This document shows positions 24,526 through 32,433 of a stretch of 64,000 nt of DNA, one piece after another. The notes beneath the pieces are model-generated. The model made no database searches. It was not told where the DNA came from and worked only from the letters and a program-made list of their open reading frames with translations. The stretch is from Rhodoplanes sp. Z2-YC6860 (lineage in GTDB: Bacteria; Pseudomonadota; Alphaproteobacteria; Rhizobiales; Xanthobacteraceae): assembly GCF_001579845.1 (NCBI RefSeq), contig NZ_CP007440.1:3308029-3372028 (forward strand), given 5' to 3'. Position 1 is the stretch's first letter, and each line of letters starts with the position of its first letter. The translations under genes and the position numbers were made by a program.

Positions 24526-25149
24526 ATGCCTTTGAACCTGACGGCCATTAGCCGCGACAAACTCCACGAGAGCCGAGACTTGACTGCGAACCCAGCCACT
24601 TCGGACGAAGTCCTGATTGGACGGATCGCAAACGGGGACCGGCTTGCGATGCAGGTGCTCTTTGCCCGGCATCACGTGCGGGTATACCGGTTCGTCCTGC
24701 GGCTGGTTCGCGAAGAAGCCACCGCGGAGGACCTGATCAGCGAAGTGTTCCTCGATGTCTGGCGTCAGGCCGGGCGCTTCGAGGGACGGTCCCAGGTTTC
24801 GACCTGGCTGCTGGCCATCGCCCGCTTCAAGGCCTTGTCCGTTCTGCGCCGGAAACCGGAGCAGGAACTGGACGAGGAGATGGCGGAGGCGATCGAGGAC
24901 TCCTCGGACACCCCCGACGTCACGCTCGAGAAGAAGCAGAAGGCGGATGTGATCCGGCAATGCCTCGGCGGGCTTTCCGCGGATCACCGGGAGATCATCG
25001 ATCTGGTCTATTACCACGAGAAGTCCGTGGAAGAGGCGGCCGAGATCATTGGAATTCCGGAAGCAACCGTCAAAACGCGAATGTTCTACGCGCGTAAGAA
25101 GCTGGCAGAGCTGCTGAAAGCTCAGGGAATTGAAAGAGGTTGGCCATGA
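24526..25149 (+). CDS. ECF-type RNA polymerase sigma factor
   Basis: A 207-residue sigma-70 family protein with only regions 2 and 4. Region 2 covers about residues 35-100 (MQVLFARHHVRVYRFVLRLV, LISEVFLDVWRQAGRFEGRS, STWLLAIARFKAL). Region 4 covers 140-195 (LSADHREIIDLVYYHEKSVEEAAEIIGIPEATVKTRMFYARKKL) with a clear helix-turn-helix. A polar N-terminal extension of about 25 residues is unusual but seen in some subgroups. Its stop codon overlaps the start of the anti-sigma gene (ATGA), as is usual for a sigma/anti-sigma pair. The regulon and the signal are unknown. Confidence 0.92.
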   Translation: MPLNLTAISRDKLHESRDLTANPATSDEVLIGRIANGDRLAMQVLFARHHVRVYRFVLRLVREEATAEDLISEVFLDVWRQAGRFEGRSQVSTWLLAIARFKALSVLRRKPEQELDEEMAEAIEDSSDTPDVTLEKKQKADVIRQCLGGLSADHREIIDLVYYHEKSVEEAAEIIGIPEATVKTRMFYARKKLAELLKAQGIERGWP

Positions 25150-25823
25150 ACGCAGTCAAGAAAGAAGCGGGCGAGCTTCCGGAAGACATCGAACTCCTGC
25201 TGCCGTGGCATGCCGCGGGTACGCTGAGCCGCCGCGACGCAGCGCGCGTCGAGCAGGCGCTCGCCAACGACAACGAGCTGGCCGCCCGCTATGAGCTGGT
25301 GCGCGAGGAGCTGGGCGAAGCGATCCGGCTCAATGAAAACCTCGGTGCGCCGTCGGCGCGCGCCATGGAGGCGCTGTTCCAGAAGATCGACGCCGAGCCC
25401 AAGCGCGAGCCGAAGTCGACGTTTCGGCTCGGCGCCTGGCTGACCGAAATGTTCGCAAGCTTCTCGCCGCGCACGCTGGCCTACGGCGCGACGGCTGCTG
25501 CGCTCGCGATCGTGCTGCAGGCCGGCATCCTGGCTGGCGTGTTCGTGAAGCAGGGCACTGTGAGCGGCCCGGAGCTCGCCTCGGTGCGCGACACACAGCA
25601 GGCGGCTTACATCAACATCCGTTTCAAGCCCGAGGCGAGCGTTGCCGATATCACCCGCCTGCTCAGCGGCAACAACGCGGTGATCGTTACGAGTCCGTCC
25701 TCGACCGACGGCTTCTTTAAGGTGCGCGTCGGCGACAAGGCGATTTCCGATGCCGAGTTGAGCGCACTGACCAAGACGCTCCGTGACAATTCGGCGGTCA
25801 GCTTCGTAGCCAAGGCGCAGTAA
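25146..25823 (+). CDS. membrane anti-sigma factor with propeptide-like periplasmic domain
   Basis: A 225-residue protein. Residues 12-85 form the cytoplasmic sigma-binding part (IELLLPWHAAGTLSRRDAARVEQAL), with a His but no visible CxxC, so the zinc site of classical ZAS domains is absent. Residues 109-133 are one membrane helix. Residues 153-222 lie outside the inner membrane and read as a beta-alpha-beta-beta-alpha-beta unit, starting AYINIRFKPEASVADI and ending SAVSFVAK. This is the pattern of subtilisin propeptide (I9/fervidolysin-like) domains, and the next gene encodes a subtilase. ATG 25146 was chosen because it gives the ATGA overlap and has GAAAGAGG upstream. Confidence 0.82.
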   Translation: MNAVKKEAGELPEDIELLLPWHAAGTLSRRDAARVEQALANDNELAARYELVREELGEAIRLNENLGAPSARAMEALFQKIDAEPKREPKSTFRLGAWLTEMFASFSPRTLAYGATAAALAIVLQAGILAGVFVKQGTVSGPELASVRDTQQAAYINIRFKPEASVADITRLLSGNNAVIVTSPSSTDGFFKVRVGDKAISDAELSALTKTLRDNSAVSFVAKAQ

Positions 25824-25978
25824 CAGACGCCATCCCAGAACAATCAGGATGGCGCAAAACCTCCGGCCGGAAGGCCGCCTGATGCGAGCGGCCAAGGCCA
25901 GACACGGCGAGGCCACAAAGGCGTGGCACTGAGGCTCACGTTTCGCGGAAGGCGTTTTTTTGACGCGGAGGAGTTTTG

Positions 25979-27655
25979 ATGAGCATTTTGCATAAAGCTT
26001 TCAAGCCGATCGGCTTGCTGTCGGTTTCGATAGCCTCGGCCGTCGTCATTGTCGCCGCGGCCTCCTCAAGCTCGCAGGCGCAAGTTCGCGTGAACAGCAT
26101 GTCGATCGGCCCTCGTGGCGGCATGGGCGGCGGCGGCATGAGCATGGGCGGTTCGATGGGCGGCACGAGCTTCCGCGCCGAGCCGCGCTTCCAGCGCTTC
26201 GGAAATGATTCAGTGGTCGTGACCGGCGATGATGGCCGTCCGGGCCGTAGGCCGCCAGGCAAGCGCCCGCCGCGGCACATTGTTGGGCCGGTCATCGGCA
26301 CTGGCCTTGCCACCGTCAGTCCGGGGCCTGCCGGGGCTGGCCCTCGACGACCGCCGGTCGGCAGCATCTATCTGCCGCCGCCGAACGAACTGCGCTACGT
26401 CAAGGACGAAGTGCTGCTTGAATTCGCCGGCAGGGTCTCGCCGCAAGTGAGCAATGCGGTCGCGCTGCGCAATCGTTTGACCCGGGTCGAGTCGGTCTAT
26501 CTGCCGCTGACCAACACCACGATGTTCCGTTGGAAGATTCCCGACGGCCGTTCTGTCCCGACGGTGCTCAACCAGCTCGGCCGCGAGCGCGGCATCGCCT
26601 TCCGGCAACCGAATTTCATCTACGTCACCGTGCAATCACAAAGCGGAGAGGCCGCCGAAGCCAAACCGGAGGTCAAATCCGAAGCGCAGCCGGAGCCGGC
26701 CGCAGGCATGACGCTGCAAGCAGCGCCTGAGGCCGCGCCGGAGCCGAAACCCGCCGCGGCGGCGGCAGCCACGCTGCCGCAGGCCGCAGGCGATCCGGCC
26801 CAATACGCGATCCGCAAGCTCCACCTGGGCGAGGCGCACAATCTCGCCAATGGCGACAAGGTCCTGGTGGCGGTGATCGATTCCGGGGTCGACCTCGGCC
26901 ATCCCGAATTGCAGGGCGCGGTGGCGGGCTCGTTCGACGCTTTGGAGAAGCCCGAGAAGCCTCACACCCACGGCACTGCGATCGCTGGCGCAATCGTCGC
27001 TCATGCCCGTCTGATGGGCGCGGCGCCCGCCGCGCGAATCCTGGCGATCCGCGCGTTCGGCACCACCGGCGCCGGCAGCGACGCCACCACCATGGCGATC
27101 ATCAAGGGCCTGAAATACGCCACCGACCAGAAGGCGCGTGTGATCAACATGAGCTTCGCCGGCCCGACCGATCCGGGGCTCGGCCGGCATCTCGCTGCCG
27201 TGAAGGCCAACGGCGCGGTGCTGGTCGCGGCCGCCGGCAATTTCGGTCCGAAGTCGGGACCGCAATATCCGGCCGCTGATCCGAACGTGATCGCCGTGTC
27301 GGCGACCGACACCAACGACCAGATTTTCAAGGCCTCGAACATCGGTCCGCACATCGCGGTCACGGCGCCCGGCGTCGACATCCTGCTGCCTGCGCCTGAC
27401 AACGATTACCAGCTCACTTCGGGCACGTCGTTCTCGGCGGCTTACGTGAGCGGCGTCGCGGCGCTGATCCTGCAGCGGGCGCCCGAGCTCAAGCCCGACG
27501 GCGTGCGCAAGATATTGGAGCAGACCGCGAAGGATCTGGGCCCCAAGGGCAAGGATCCGGAATATGGCGCGGGCCTGGTCGATGCCTATCAGGCCATCCT
27601 TGCGGTGCAGGCGAGCGGGCAGGGCGCGCCGCAGCCCAGGATGACGGCGCAATAG
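25979..27655 (+). CDS. exported subtilisin-like (S8) serine protease
   Basis: A 558-residue protease. GGAGGAG precedes ATG 25979. The order is: signal peptide (10-34), a Gly/Met-rich segment (40-65), a Pro/Arg-rich linker (85-135), a propeptide-like domain (139-217: YVKDEVLLEFAGRVS to FRQPNFIYV), an Ala/Glu/Pro linker (220-275) and the S8 catalytic domain with D301 in VIDSGVDLGHPE, H331 in HGTAIAG and S484 in SGTSFSAAYVSG. All three catalytic residues are intact. It lies 155 bases after the anti-sigma gene, on the same strand, and ends before a good terminator. It is probably periplasmic or secreted, with a role linked to the sigma/anti-sigma pair. Confidence 0.9.
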   Translation: MSILHKAFKPIGLLSVSIASAVVIVAAASSSSQAQVRVNSMSIGPRGGMGGGGMSMGGSMGGTSFRAEPRFQRFGNDSVVVTGDDGRPGRRPPGKRPPRHIVGPVIGTGLATVSPGPAGAGPRRPPVGSIYLPPPNELRYVKDEVLLEFAGRVSPQVSNAVALRNRLTRVESVYLPLTNTTMFRWKIPDGRSVPTVLNQLGRERGIAFRQPNFIYVTVQSQSGEAAEAKPEVKSEAQPEPAAGMTLQAAPEAAPEPKPAAAAAATLPQAAGDPAQYAIRKLHLGEAHNLANGDKVLVAVIDSGVDLGHPELQGAVAGSFDALEKPEKPHTHGTAIAGAIVAHARLMGAAPAARILAIRAFGTTGAGSDATTMAIIKGLKYATDQKARVINMSFAGPTDPGLGRHLAAVKANGAVLVAAAGNFGPKSGPQYPAADPNVIAVSATDTNDQIFKASNIGPHIAVTAPGVDILLPAPDNDYQLTSGTSFSAAYVSGVAALILQRAPELKPDGVRKILEQTAKDLGPKGKDPEYGAGLVDAYQAILAVQASGQGAPQPRMTAQ

Positions 27656-27680
27656 ACCTTCGGTGCAGATAGATCGGAAG

Positions 27681-27711
27681 GGGCCGGATATTTTCCGGCC
27701 CTTTCTGTTTT
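27681..27711 (+). terminator. Rho-independent terminator after the subtilase gene
   Basis: GGGCCGGA (27681-27688) and TCCGGCCC (27694-27701) form a perfect eight-pair stem with a five-base loop, followed by TTTCTGTTTT. It lies about 25 bases after the stop codon and closes the sigma/anti-sigma/protease unit. Confidence 0.85.
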
Positions 27712-27849
27712 CTGCGATGCAACCGCCATTGTGACTTTTCGCACTCCCCGCGCGGTGCAGCGGAATTGCGCTGAACCTTTGTCCCGCGGTCCCGACCAAT
27801 GGCCATGAGGACCGTTCCGGTCCACCAGAGATACCCAAGGGAGAGTGTC

Positions 27850-28119
27850 ATGAATTTGAAGTCGAAGATTGCCGCGGGCCTTGCTGTTGTGGCGCTCGCC
27901 GCGAGCCTCACGGTTCCGACCAGCGCCGCGAATGCGGGCGGCCATCATGGCTGGGGCATTGCCGGTGCGGTGATCGGCGGCGCCATCGTCGCCGGTGCGG
28001 TTGCCAACGCTTACGCCGAACCGGTCTACGTCGATGGCTATCGCCGCTGCCGCTTCGAGCGCCAGTACAACTCCTACGGCGACTACGTCGGAACCGCGAA
28101 GGTCTGCCGTTACTACTGA
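27850..28119 (+). CDS. small exported glycine-zipper protein
   Basis: An 89-residue protein starting at ATG 27850 with GGGAGAG nearby. A signal peptide (LAVVALAASLTVPTSAANA) is followed by GGHHGWGIAGAVIGGAIVAGAVANAYA, a small-residue stretch with GxxxG spacing as in glycine-zipper membrane proteins. The end (CRFERQYNSYGDYVGTAKVCRYY) is rich in Tyr and Arg with two Cys that may form a disulfide. It resembles the small envelope proteins that are abundant in Hyphomicrobiales. It stands alone between two terminators. Confidence 0.75.
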   Translation: MNLKSKIAAGLAVVALAASLTVPTSAANAGGHHGWGIAGAVIGGAIVAGAVANAYAEPVYVDGYRRCRFERQYNSYGDYVGTAKVCRYY

Positions 28120-28178
28120 TCACGGTGCTGCGGCCGGCGCGCACGCCCCCGCCTTCCCCTCGCGTCGGTCTCACAGGG

Positions 28179-28215
28179 CCCGCCCGGATGGTTCGCCGTC
28201 CGGACGGGTTCTTTT
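28179..28215 (+). terminator. Rho-independent terminator after small exported protein
   Basis: CCCGCCCGGA (28179-28188) pairs with TCCGGACGGG (28199-28208) except for one C-A mismatch, around a ten-base loop, followed by TTCTTTTTT. It lies 60 bases after the stop. Confidence 0.75.
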
Positions 28216-28396
28216 TTGTGCAGTTTTATGACGCCCAACCAGCGGAATGCGTGGCATCAAGTTTGGCAATCAGACTTTGGGGGGTCTGGACGGCTTCCGC
28301 GAAGCCCTTCTAAATGGCGATGTTCTGGGAGTGGATGCGTGTCCGGTGGTCTGAGGGGGCTGTCCGGGCCAAAGGCGCATCCAGGGAAACGCGCCG

Positions 28397-29149
28397 ATGG
28401 CCGAATGCATCCTCGAGACCGAGGGGCTGACCAAGGAGTTTGCCGGTTTCGTCGCTGTCAACGGCGTCAATCTGCGCGTGGAGCGCGGTTCGGTGCACGC
28501 GTTGATCGGCCCGAATGGCGCCGGCAAGACCACTTGCTTCAATCTGCTCACCAAATTCCTGCAGCCCACACGCGGGCGTATCGTCTACAAAGGCAACGAC
28601 ATCACCGCGATGCAGCCGGCCGACGTCGCGCGTCTCGGCATGGTGCGCTCGTTCCAGATATCGGCGGTGTTCCCGCATCTCACGGTGCTGGAGAATGTCC
28701 GCATTGCGCTGCAGCGCGAGCGTGGCGGCTCATTCGACTTCTGGCGTTCGCGCCGCGTGCTCAACCGTTATAACGAACGTGCGCTGTCTCTGATCAATGA
28801 CGTGGGTCTCACGGAGTTCGCCGGCATTGCCGCGGTGGAGTTGCCGTATGGCCGAAAGCGCGCGCTCGAAATTGCGACCACGCTCGCGCTCGATCCGGAG
28901 ATGCTGCTGCTCGACGAGCCCACCGCCGGCATGGGTCATGAGGATATCGATCGGATCGCTGCGCTCATCAAACGCGTGGCCGCCGACCGCACCGTGCTGA
29001 TGGTCGAGCACAATCTGAGCGTCGTCGAGAACCTCTGCCACCGCATCACCGTGCTGACACGCGGTCGCGTGCTGGCCGAAGGCGACTACGCCACGGTGTC
29101 GAGCAATCCGGAGGTGCGCGAGGCGTATATGGGGACCGGCCATGCTTGA
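28397..29149 (+). CDS. livG: branched-chain amino-acid type ABC transporter ATPase (LivG)
   Basis: A 250-residue ABC ATPase. Walker A is GPNGAGKTT, the signature region is degenerate (VELPYGRKRALEIA), as usual for LivG, Walker B is MLLLDEPTAGMG and the switch His is in MVEHNLSVV. LivG and LivF form the ATP-driving pair of Liv-type importers for hydrophobic amino acids and, in this group of bacteria, many other small amides and acids. It is the first gene of a six- or seven-gene operon and overlaps livF by eight bases. Confidence 0.9.
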   Translation: MAECILETEGLTKEFAGFVAVNGVNLRVERGSVHALIGPNGAGKTTCFNLLTKFLQPTRGRIVYKGNDITAMQPADVARLGMVRSFQISAVFPHLTVLENVRIALQRERGGSFDFWRSRRVLNRYNERALSLINDVGLTEFAGIAAVELPYGRKRALEIATTLALDPEMLLLDEPTAGMGHEDIDRIAALIKRVAADRTVLMVEHNLSVVENLCHRITVLTRGRVLAEGDYATVSSNPEVREAYMGTGHA

Positions 29150-29858
29150 CGTGCGCGCGCCGCTCCTGTCGGTGAAAGACCTCAACGCCTGGTACGGCGA
29201 GTCTCATATTTTGCACGGCGTGTCGTTCGACGTGCATCAAGGCGAGGTCGTCACGCTGCTCGGAAGAAATGGCGCCGGCAAGACCACGACGATGAAATCG
29301 ATCATGGGCATCGTCGGCCAGCGCCGCGGCTCGGTGACGTTCGAAGGCCGCGAGCTCATTGGCTGCACGTCGAACGAGATCGCCCGCGCCGGCATCGCGC
29401 TCTGCCCTGAGGAGCGCGGCATCTTTGCGAGCCTGACGGTGCAGGAAAATCTGATGCTCCCGCCGCAAGTGCGGCAGGGCGGGCTCTCGCTCGACGCGAT
29501 CTTCGAATTGTTTCCCAATCTGAAAGAGCGGCTCGGTTCGAGCCAGGGCACCAAGCTCTCCGGCGGTGAGCAGCAGATGCTGGCGATCGGCCGTATCCTT
29601 CGCACCGGCGCGCGTCTACTTCTGCTCGATGAGCCGACCGAAGGGCTCGCGCCGGTCATCATCCAGCAGATCGGCAAGACGATCCGCACCTTGAAGCAGC
29701 AGGGCTTCACCATCCTGCTGGTCGAGCAGAACTTTCGCTTCGCGTCGACGGTGGCCGATCGCTACTATGTGATGGAGAACGGCCGCATGGTCGAAAATTT
29801 TGCGAGCTCGGAGCTCGAAGCCAATCTCGGCAAGCTGCACGAATATTTGGGAGTGTGA
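29142..29858 (+). CDS. livF: branched-chain amino-acid type ABC transporter ATPase (LivF)
   Basis: A 238-residue ABC ATPase with Walker A GRNGAGKTT, signature LSGGEQQMLAIGR, Walker B LLLLDEPTEGLAP and the switch His replaced by Gln in LVEQNFRF, as usual for LivF. FAVORED partner of LivG in the same transporter. The ATG lies inside the end of livG. The length is normal. The next gene, a binding protein, starts 41 bases later. Confidence 0.9.
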   Translation: MLDVRAPLLSVKDLNAWYGESHILHGVSFDVHQGEVVTLLGRNGAGKTTTMKSIMGIVGQRRGSVTFEGRELIGCTSNEIARAGIALCPEERGIFASLTVQENLMLPPQVRQGGLSLDAIFELFPNLKERLGSSQGTKLSGGEQQMLAIGRILRTGARLLLLDEPTEGLAPVIIQQIGKTIRTLKQQGFTILLVEQNFRFASTVADRYYVMENGRMVENFASSELEANLGKLHEYLGV

Positions 29859-29899
29859 CGAGAACAACGGAACGAAAATAAAGTTCGGGAGGATACTGG

Positions 29900-31111
29900 G
29901 TGAAGCGGATCATGATCTTGGCAGGGCTCGCCGCGATGCTTTCGGTGGGCGTCGCGCATGCGCAGCAGGTCAACGTCAAGGTCGGCGTGCTCACCGACAT
30001 GTCGAGCCTCTATGCCGACGTGACCGGCCCTGGCTCGCTGATTGCCGCCAGGATGGCGGCGGCCGATTTCATGAAGGATCATCCCAACGTCAAGGTCGAG
30101 GTGGTCGGCGGCGATCACCAGAACAAAGCCGATGTCGGCACCGGCCTGGCCAACCAATGGTTCGATTCCGACAAGGTCGACATGATCGTCGACGTGCCGA
30201 ATTCGGGCGTGGGCCTCGCCGTCAGCCAGGTCGCGAGCCAGAAGAACAAGGTGTTCATCGGCTCCGGCCCCGCAACGTCGGACCTTACGGGCGCCAAGTG
30301 CAACGCCAACACCGTGCATTGGACTTACGACACCTGGATGCTCGCCAACGGCACCGGCAAGGCCATCGTCAAGACCGGCGGCGACACCTGGTTCTTCCTC
30401 ACCGCTGACTATGCTTTCGGTCAGGCGCTCGAGCGTGACACGACGGAGGTGATCGAGAAGAACGGCGGCAAGGTGCTCGGCAGGGTCCGCCATCCGCTGA
30501 ACACCGCGGACTTCTCCTCGTTCCTGCTGCAGGCGCAGTCATCGAAGGCGAAAGTCATCGGCCTTGCCAATGCCGGCGGCGACACCATCAACTCGATCAA
30601 GCAGGCCGCCGAGTTCGGCGTCGTCAAGGGCGGTCAGAGCCTCGCAGGCCTCCTGGTGTTCGCGAGCGACGTGAATGCGCTCGGCCTCAACATCGCGCAA
30701 GGCCTGATCTTCACCGAGACCTGGTATTGGGATTTGAACGACAACAGCCGTGCCTGGACCAAACGCTGGCAGGGCGAGCGCAACGCGGCCAACAAGGTGC
30801 CGACCATGAACATGGCCGGCGTCTATGCCGGCACGCTCCACTATCTGAAGGCGGTGACGGCGCTGAAGAGCGCGGCCGACGGCAAGGCCGTGGTGGCCGA
30901 GATGAAAAAGCTTCCGACCGACGATCCGCTGTTCGGCAAGGGCAGCATCCGCGCCGACGGCCGCAAGCTCCACCCGGCCTATCTGTTCGAAGTCAAGAAA
31001 CCGTCGGAATCGAAGTACCCCGGCGACTTCTACAAGACCCGCGCCACCATTCCGGCCGAGGAGGCTTTCCGTCCGTTGAAGGATGGCGGGTGTCCGCTCG
31101 TGAGCGGCTAA
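29900..31111 (+). CDS. periplasmic binding protein of Liv-type transporter, copy 1
   Basis: A 403-residue exported protein beginning at GTG 29900, with GGGAGGAT about eight bases upstream. The signal peptide ends in VAHAQQ. The mature protein is a type I periplasmic binding protein with VGVLTDMSSLYADVTGPG, the central VDMIVDVPNSGVGLAVSQV strand and a hinge around FFLTADYAFGQALERDT. Such domains bind amino acids or related compounds between two lobes. It is followed by a very similar second copy of the same length, so the two come from a tandem duplication. Ligand unknown. Confidence 0.87.
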   Translation: MKRIMILAGLAAMLSVGVAHAQQVNVKVGVLTDMSSLYADVTGPGSLIAARMAAADFMKDHPNVKVEVVGGDHQNKADVGTGLANQWFDSDKVDMIVDVPNSGVGLAVSQVASQKNKVFIGSGPATSDLTGAKCNANTVHWTYDTWMLANGTGKAIVKTGGDTWFFLTADYAFGQALERDTTEVIEKNGGKVLGRVRHPLNTADFSSFLLQAQSSKAKVIGLANAGGDTINSIKQAAEFGVVKGGQSLAGLLVFASDVNALGLNIAQGLIFTETWYWDLNDNSRAWTKRWQGERNAANKVPTMNMAGVYAGTLHYLKAVTALKSAADGKAVVAEMKKLPTDDPLFGKGSIRADGRKLHPAYLFEVKKPSESKYPGDFYKTRATIPAEEAFRPLKDGGCPLVSG

Positions 31112-31158
31112 CAGGTGAACGGTTGAACGAACGATCAAGGAAAGAAGGAGAACGACGA

Positions 31159-32370
31159 ATGAAAAGACTCTTGAGCTTGGCGGCGATCGGCGCCGCGCTC
31201 GCCTGCGCCCCCGCGCAGGCGGAAGATATCAACGTCAAGATTGGCGTCCTGACGGACATGTCGAGCCTCTACGCCGACCTCGGCGGCCCGGGCTCGGTCG
31301 TGGCGGCGAAACTCGCGATCGCCGACTTCACCAAGGATCATCCCAACGTCAAGGTTGAGCTGATTTCCGGCGACCATCAGAACAAGGCCGATGTCGGCTC
31401 GAACCTCGCCAACCAGTGGTTCGATGTCGACAAGGTCGACATGATCATCGACACGCCGAATTCGGGCGTGGCGCTCGCGGTCAGCCAGATCGCGGCCAGC
31501 AAGAACAAGCTGTTCATCGGCTCCGGTCCTGCCGCTTCGGACCTCACTGGCTCGAAGTGCAACGCCAACACCATCCACTGGACCTACGACACCTGGATGC
31601 TCGCCAACGGCACCGGCAAGGCGATCGTCAAGACCGGCGGCGACACCTGGTTCTTCCTCACCGCCGACTACGCTTTCGGCCATGCACTCGAGCGCGACAC
31701 CGGCGAAGTGGTCGAGAAGAACGGCGGCAAGGTGCTGGGCAAGGTGCGCCATCCGCTGAACACGGCCGATTTTTCCTCGTTCCTGCTGCAGGCGCAGTCG
31801 TCGAAGGCCAAGGTGATCGGCCTCGCCAACGCCGGCGGCGACACCGTCAACTCGATCAAGCAGGCGGCCGAGTTCGGCATCGTCAAGGGCGGCCAGAAGC
31901 TCGCCGGCCTCCTTGTGTTCGCAAGCGACATCAACGCGCTCGGCCTGCAGACCGCGCAGGGCCTGACCTTCACCGAGACCTGGTACTGGGACATGAACGA
32001 TGCCAACCGCGCCTGGACCAAGCGTTGGCAGGAAGAGCGTAAGGCTGCCGGCAAGTTCCCGACCATGGTCCATGCCGGCGTCTATTCCGGCGTCCTGCAT
32101 TATCTGAAGGCGCGCGCTGCGCTTGGCGGCTCGCCGGACGGCAAGACTGTCACGGCGAAGATGAAGGAACTGAAGACCGACGATCCGCTGTTCGGCAAGG
32201 GCGAGATCCGCGTCGACGGCCGCAAGATCCACGACGCGTATCTGTTTGAGGTCAAGAAGCCGTCGGAATCGAAGCACCCCGGCGACTTCTACACGCTGAA
32301 GGCCACCATCCCGGCGGCGGAAGCCTTCCGTCCGCTCAAGGAAGGCGGCTGCCCGCTGGTAAGCGGCTAA
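31159..32370 (+). CDS. periplasmic binding protein of Liv-type transporter, copy 2
   Basis: A 403-residue exported protein from ATG 31159 with GAAGGAG upstream; its signal peptide ends in PAQAED. It aligns with the preceding protein without gaps by eye, and long stretches are identical, for example around TWFFLTADYAFG and HPLNTADFSSFLLQAQSSKAK. Differences sit in and near the signal peptide, in the early part (LGGPGSVVAAKLAIADF against VTGPGSLIAARMAAADF) and around residues 300-350. That pattern fits a diverged duplicate, possibly with a different ligand range. It is followed by a perfect palindrome and then the permease genes. Confidence 0.87.
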   Translation: MKRLLSLAAIGAALACAPAQAEDINVKIGVLTDMSSLYADLGGPGSVVAAKLAIADFTKDHPNVKVELISGDHQNKADVGSNLANQWFDVDKVDMIIDTPNSGVALAVSQIAASKNKLFIGSGPAASDLTGSKCNANTIHWTYDTWMLANGTGKAIVKTGGDTWFFLTADYAFGHALERDTGEVVEKNGGKVLGKVRHPLNTADFSSFLLQAQSSKAKVIGLANAGGDTVNSIKQAAEFGIVKGGQKLAGLLVFASDINALGLQTAQGLTFTETWYWDMNDANRAWTKRWQEERKAAGKFPTMVHAGVYSGVLHYLKARAALGGSPDGKTVTAKMKELKTDDPLFGKGEIRVDGRKIHDAYLFEVKKPSESKHPGDFYTLKATIPAAEAFRPLKEGGCPLVSG

Positions 32371-32380
32371 GACACGCTCT

Positions 32381-32409
32381 CGTGTCCCGGGCATCGTGCC
32401 CGGGACACG
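32381..32409 (+). repeat. perfect 13-base-pair hairpin inside the liv operon
   Basis: CGTGTCCCGGGCA at 32381-32393 is exactly complementary to TGCCCGGGACACG at 32397-32409, with loop TCG. No T-run follows. It sits 11 bases after the stop of the second binding-protein gene and 25 before livH. Hairpins here often stabilise the upstream binding-protein mRNA relative to permease mRNA; this copy also resembles dispersed palindromes of this bacterial group. Confidence 0.7.
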
Positions 32410-32433
32410 AACCTGCGGGATTGACGCAAACGC

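Noticed and set aside
23557-25017. 486-codon frame extending the ureide enzyme by 190 residues
   Set aside because: The extension is antisense to the ECF sigma gene and contains no domain; homology begins exactly at the ATG at 24447.
26636-27838. 400-codon minus-strand frame opposite the subtilase
   Set aside because: The subtilase has an intact catalytic triad and signal peptide; the opposite frame also reads through the terminator.
30727-32370. 547-codon frame that appears to give the second binding protein a 144-residue N-terminal extension
   Set aside because: The extension lies out of frame within the first binding-protein gene; ATG 31159 has its own ribosome site and a signal peptide.
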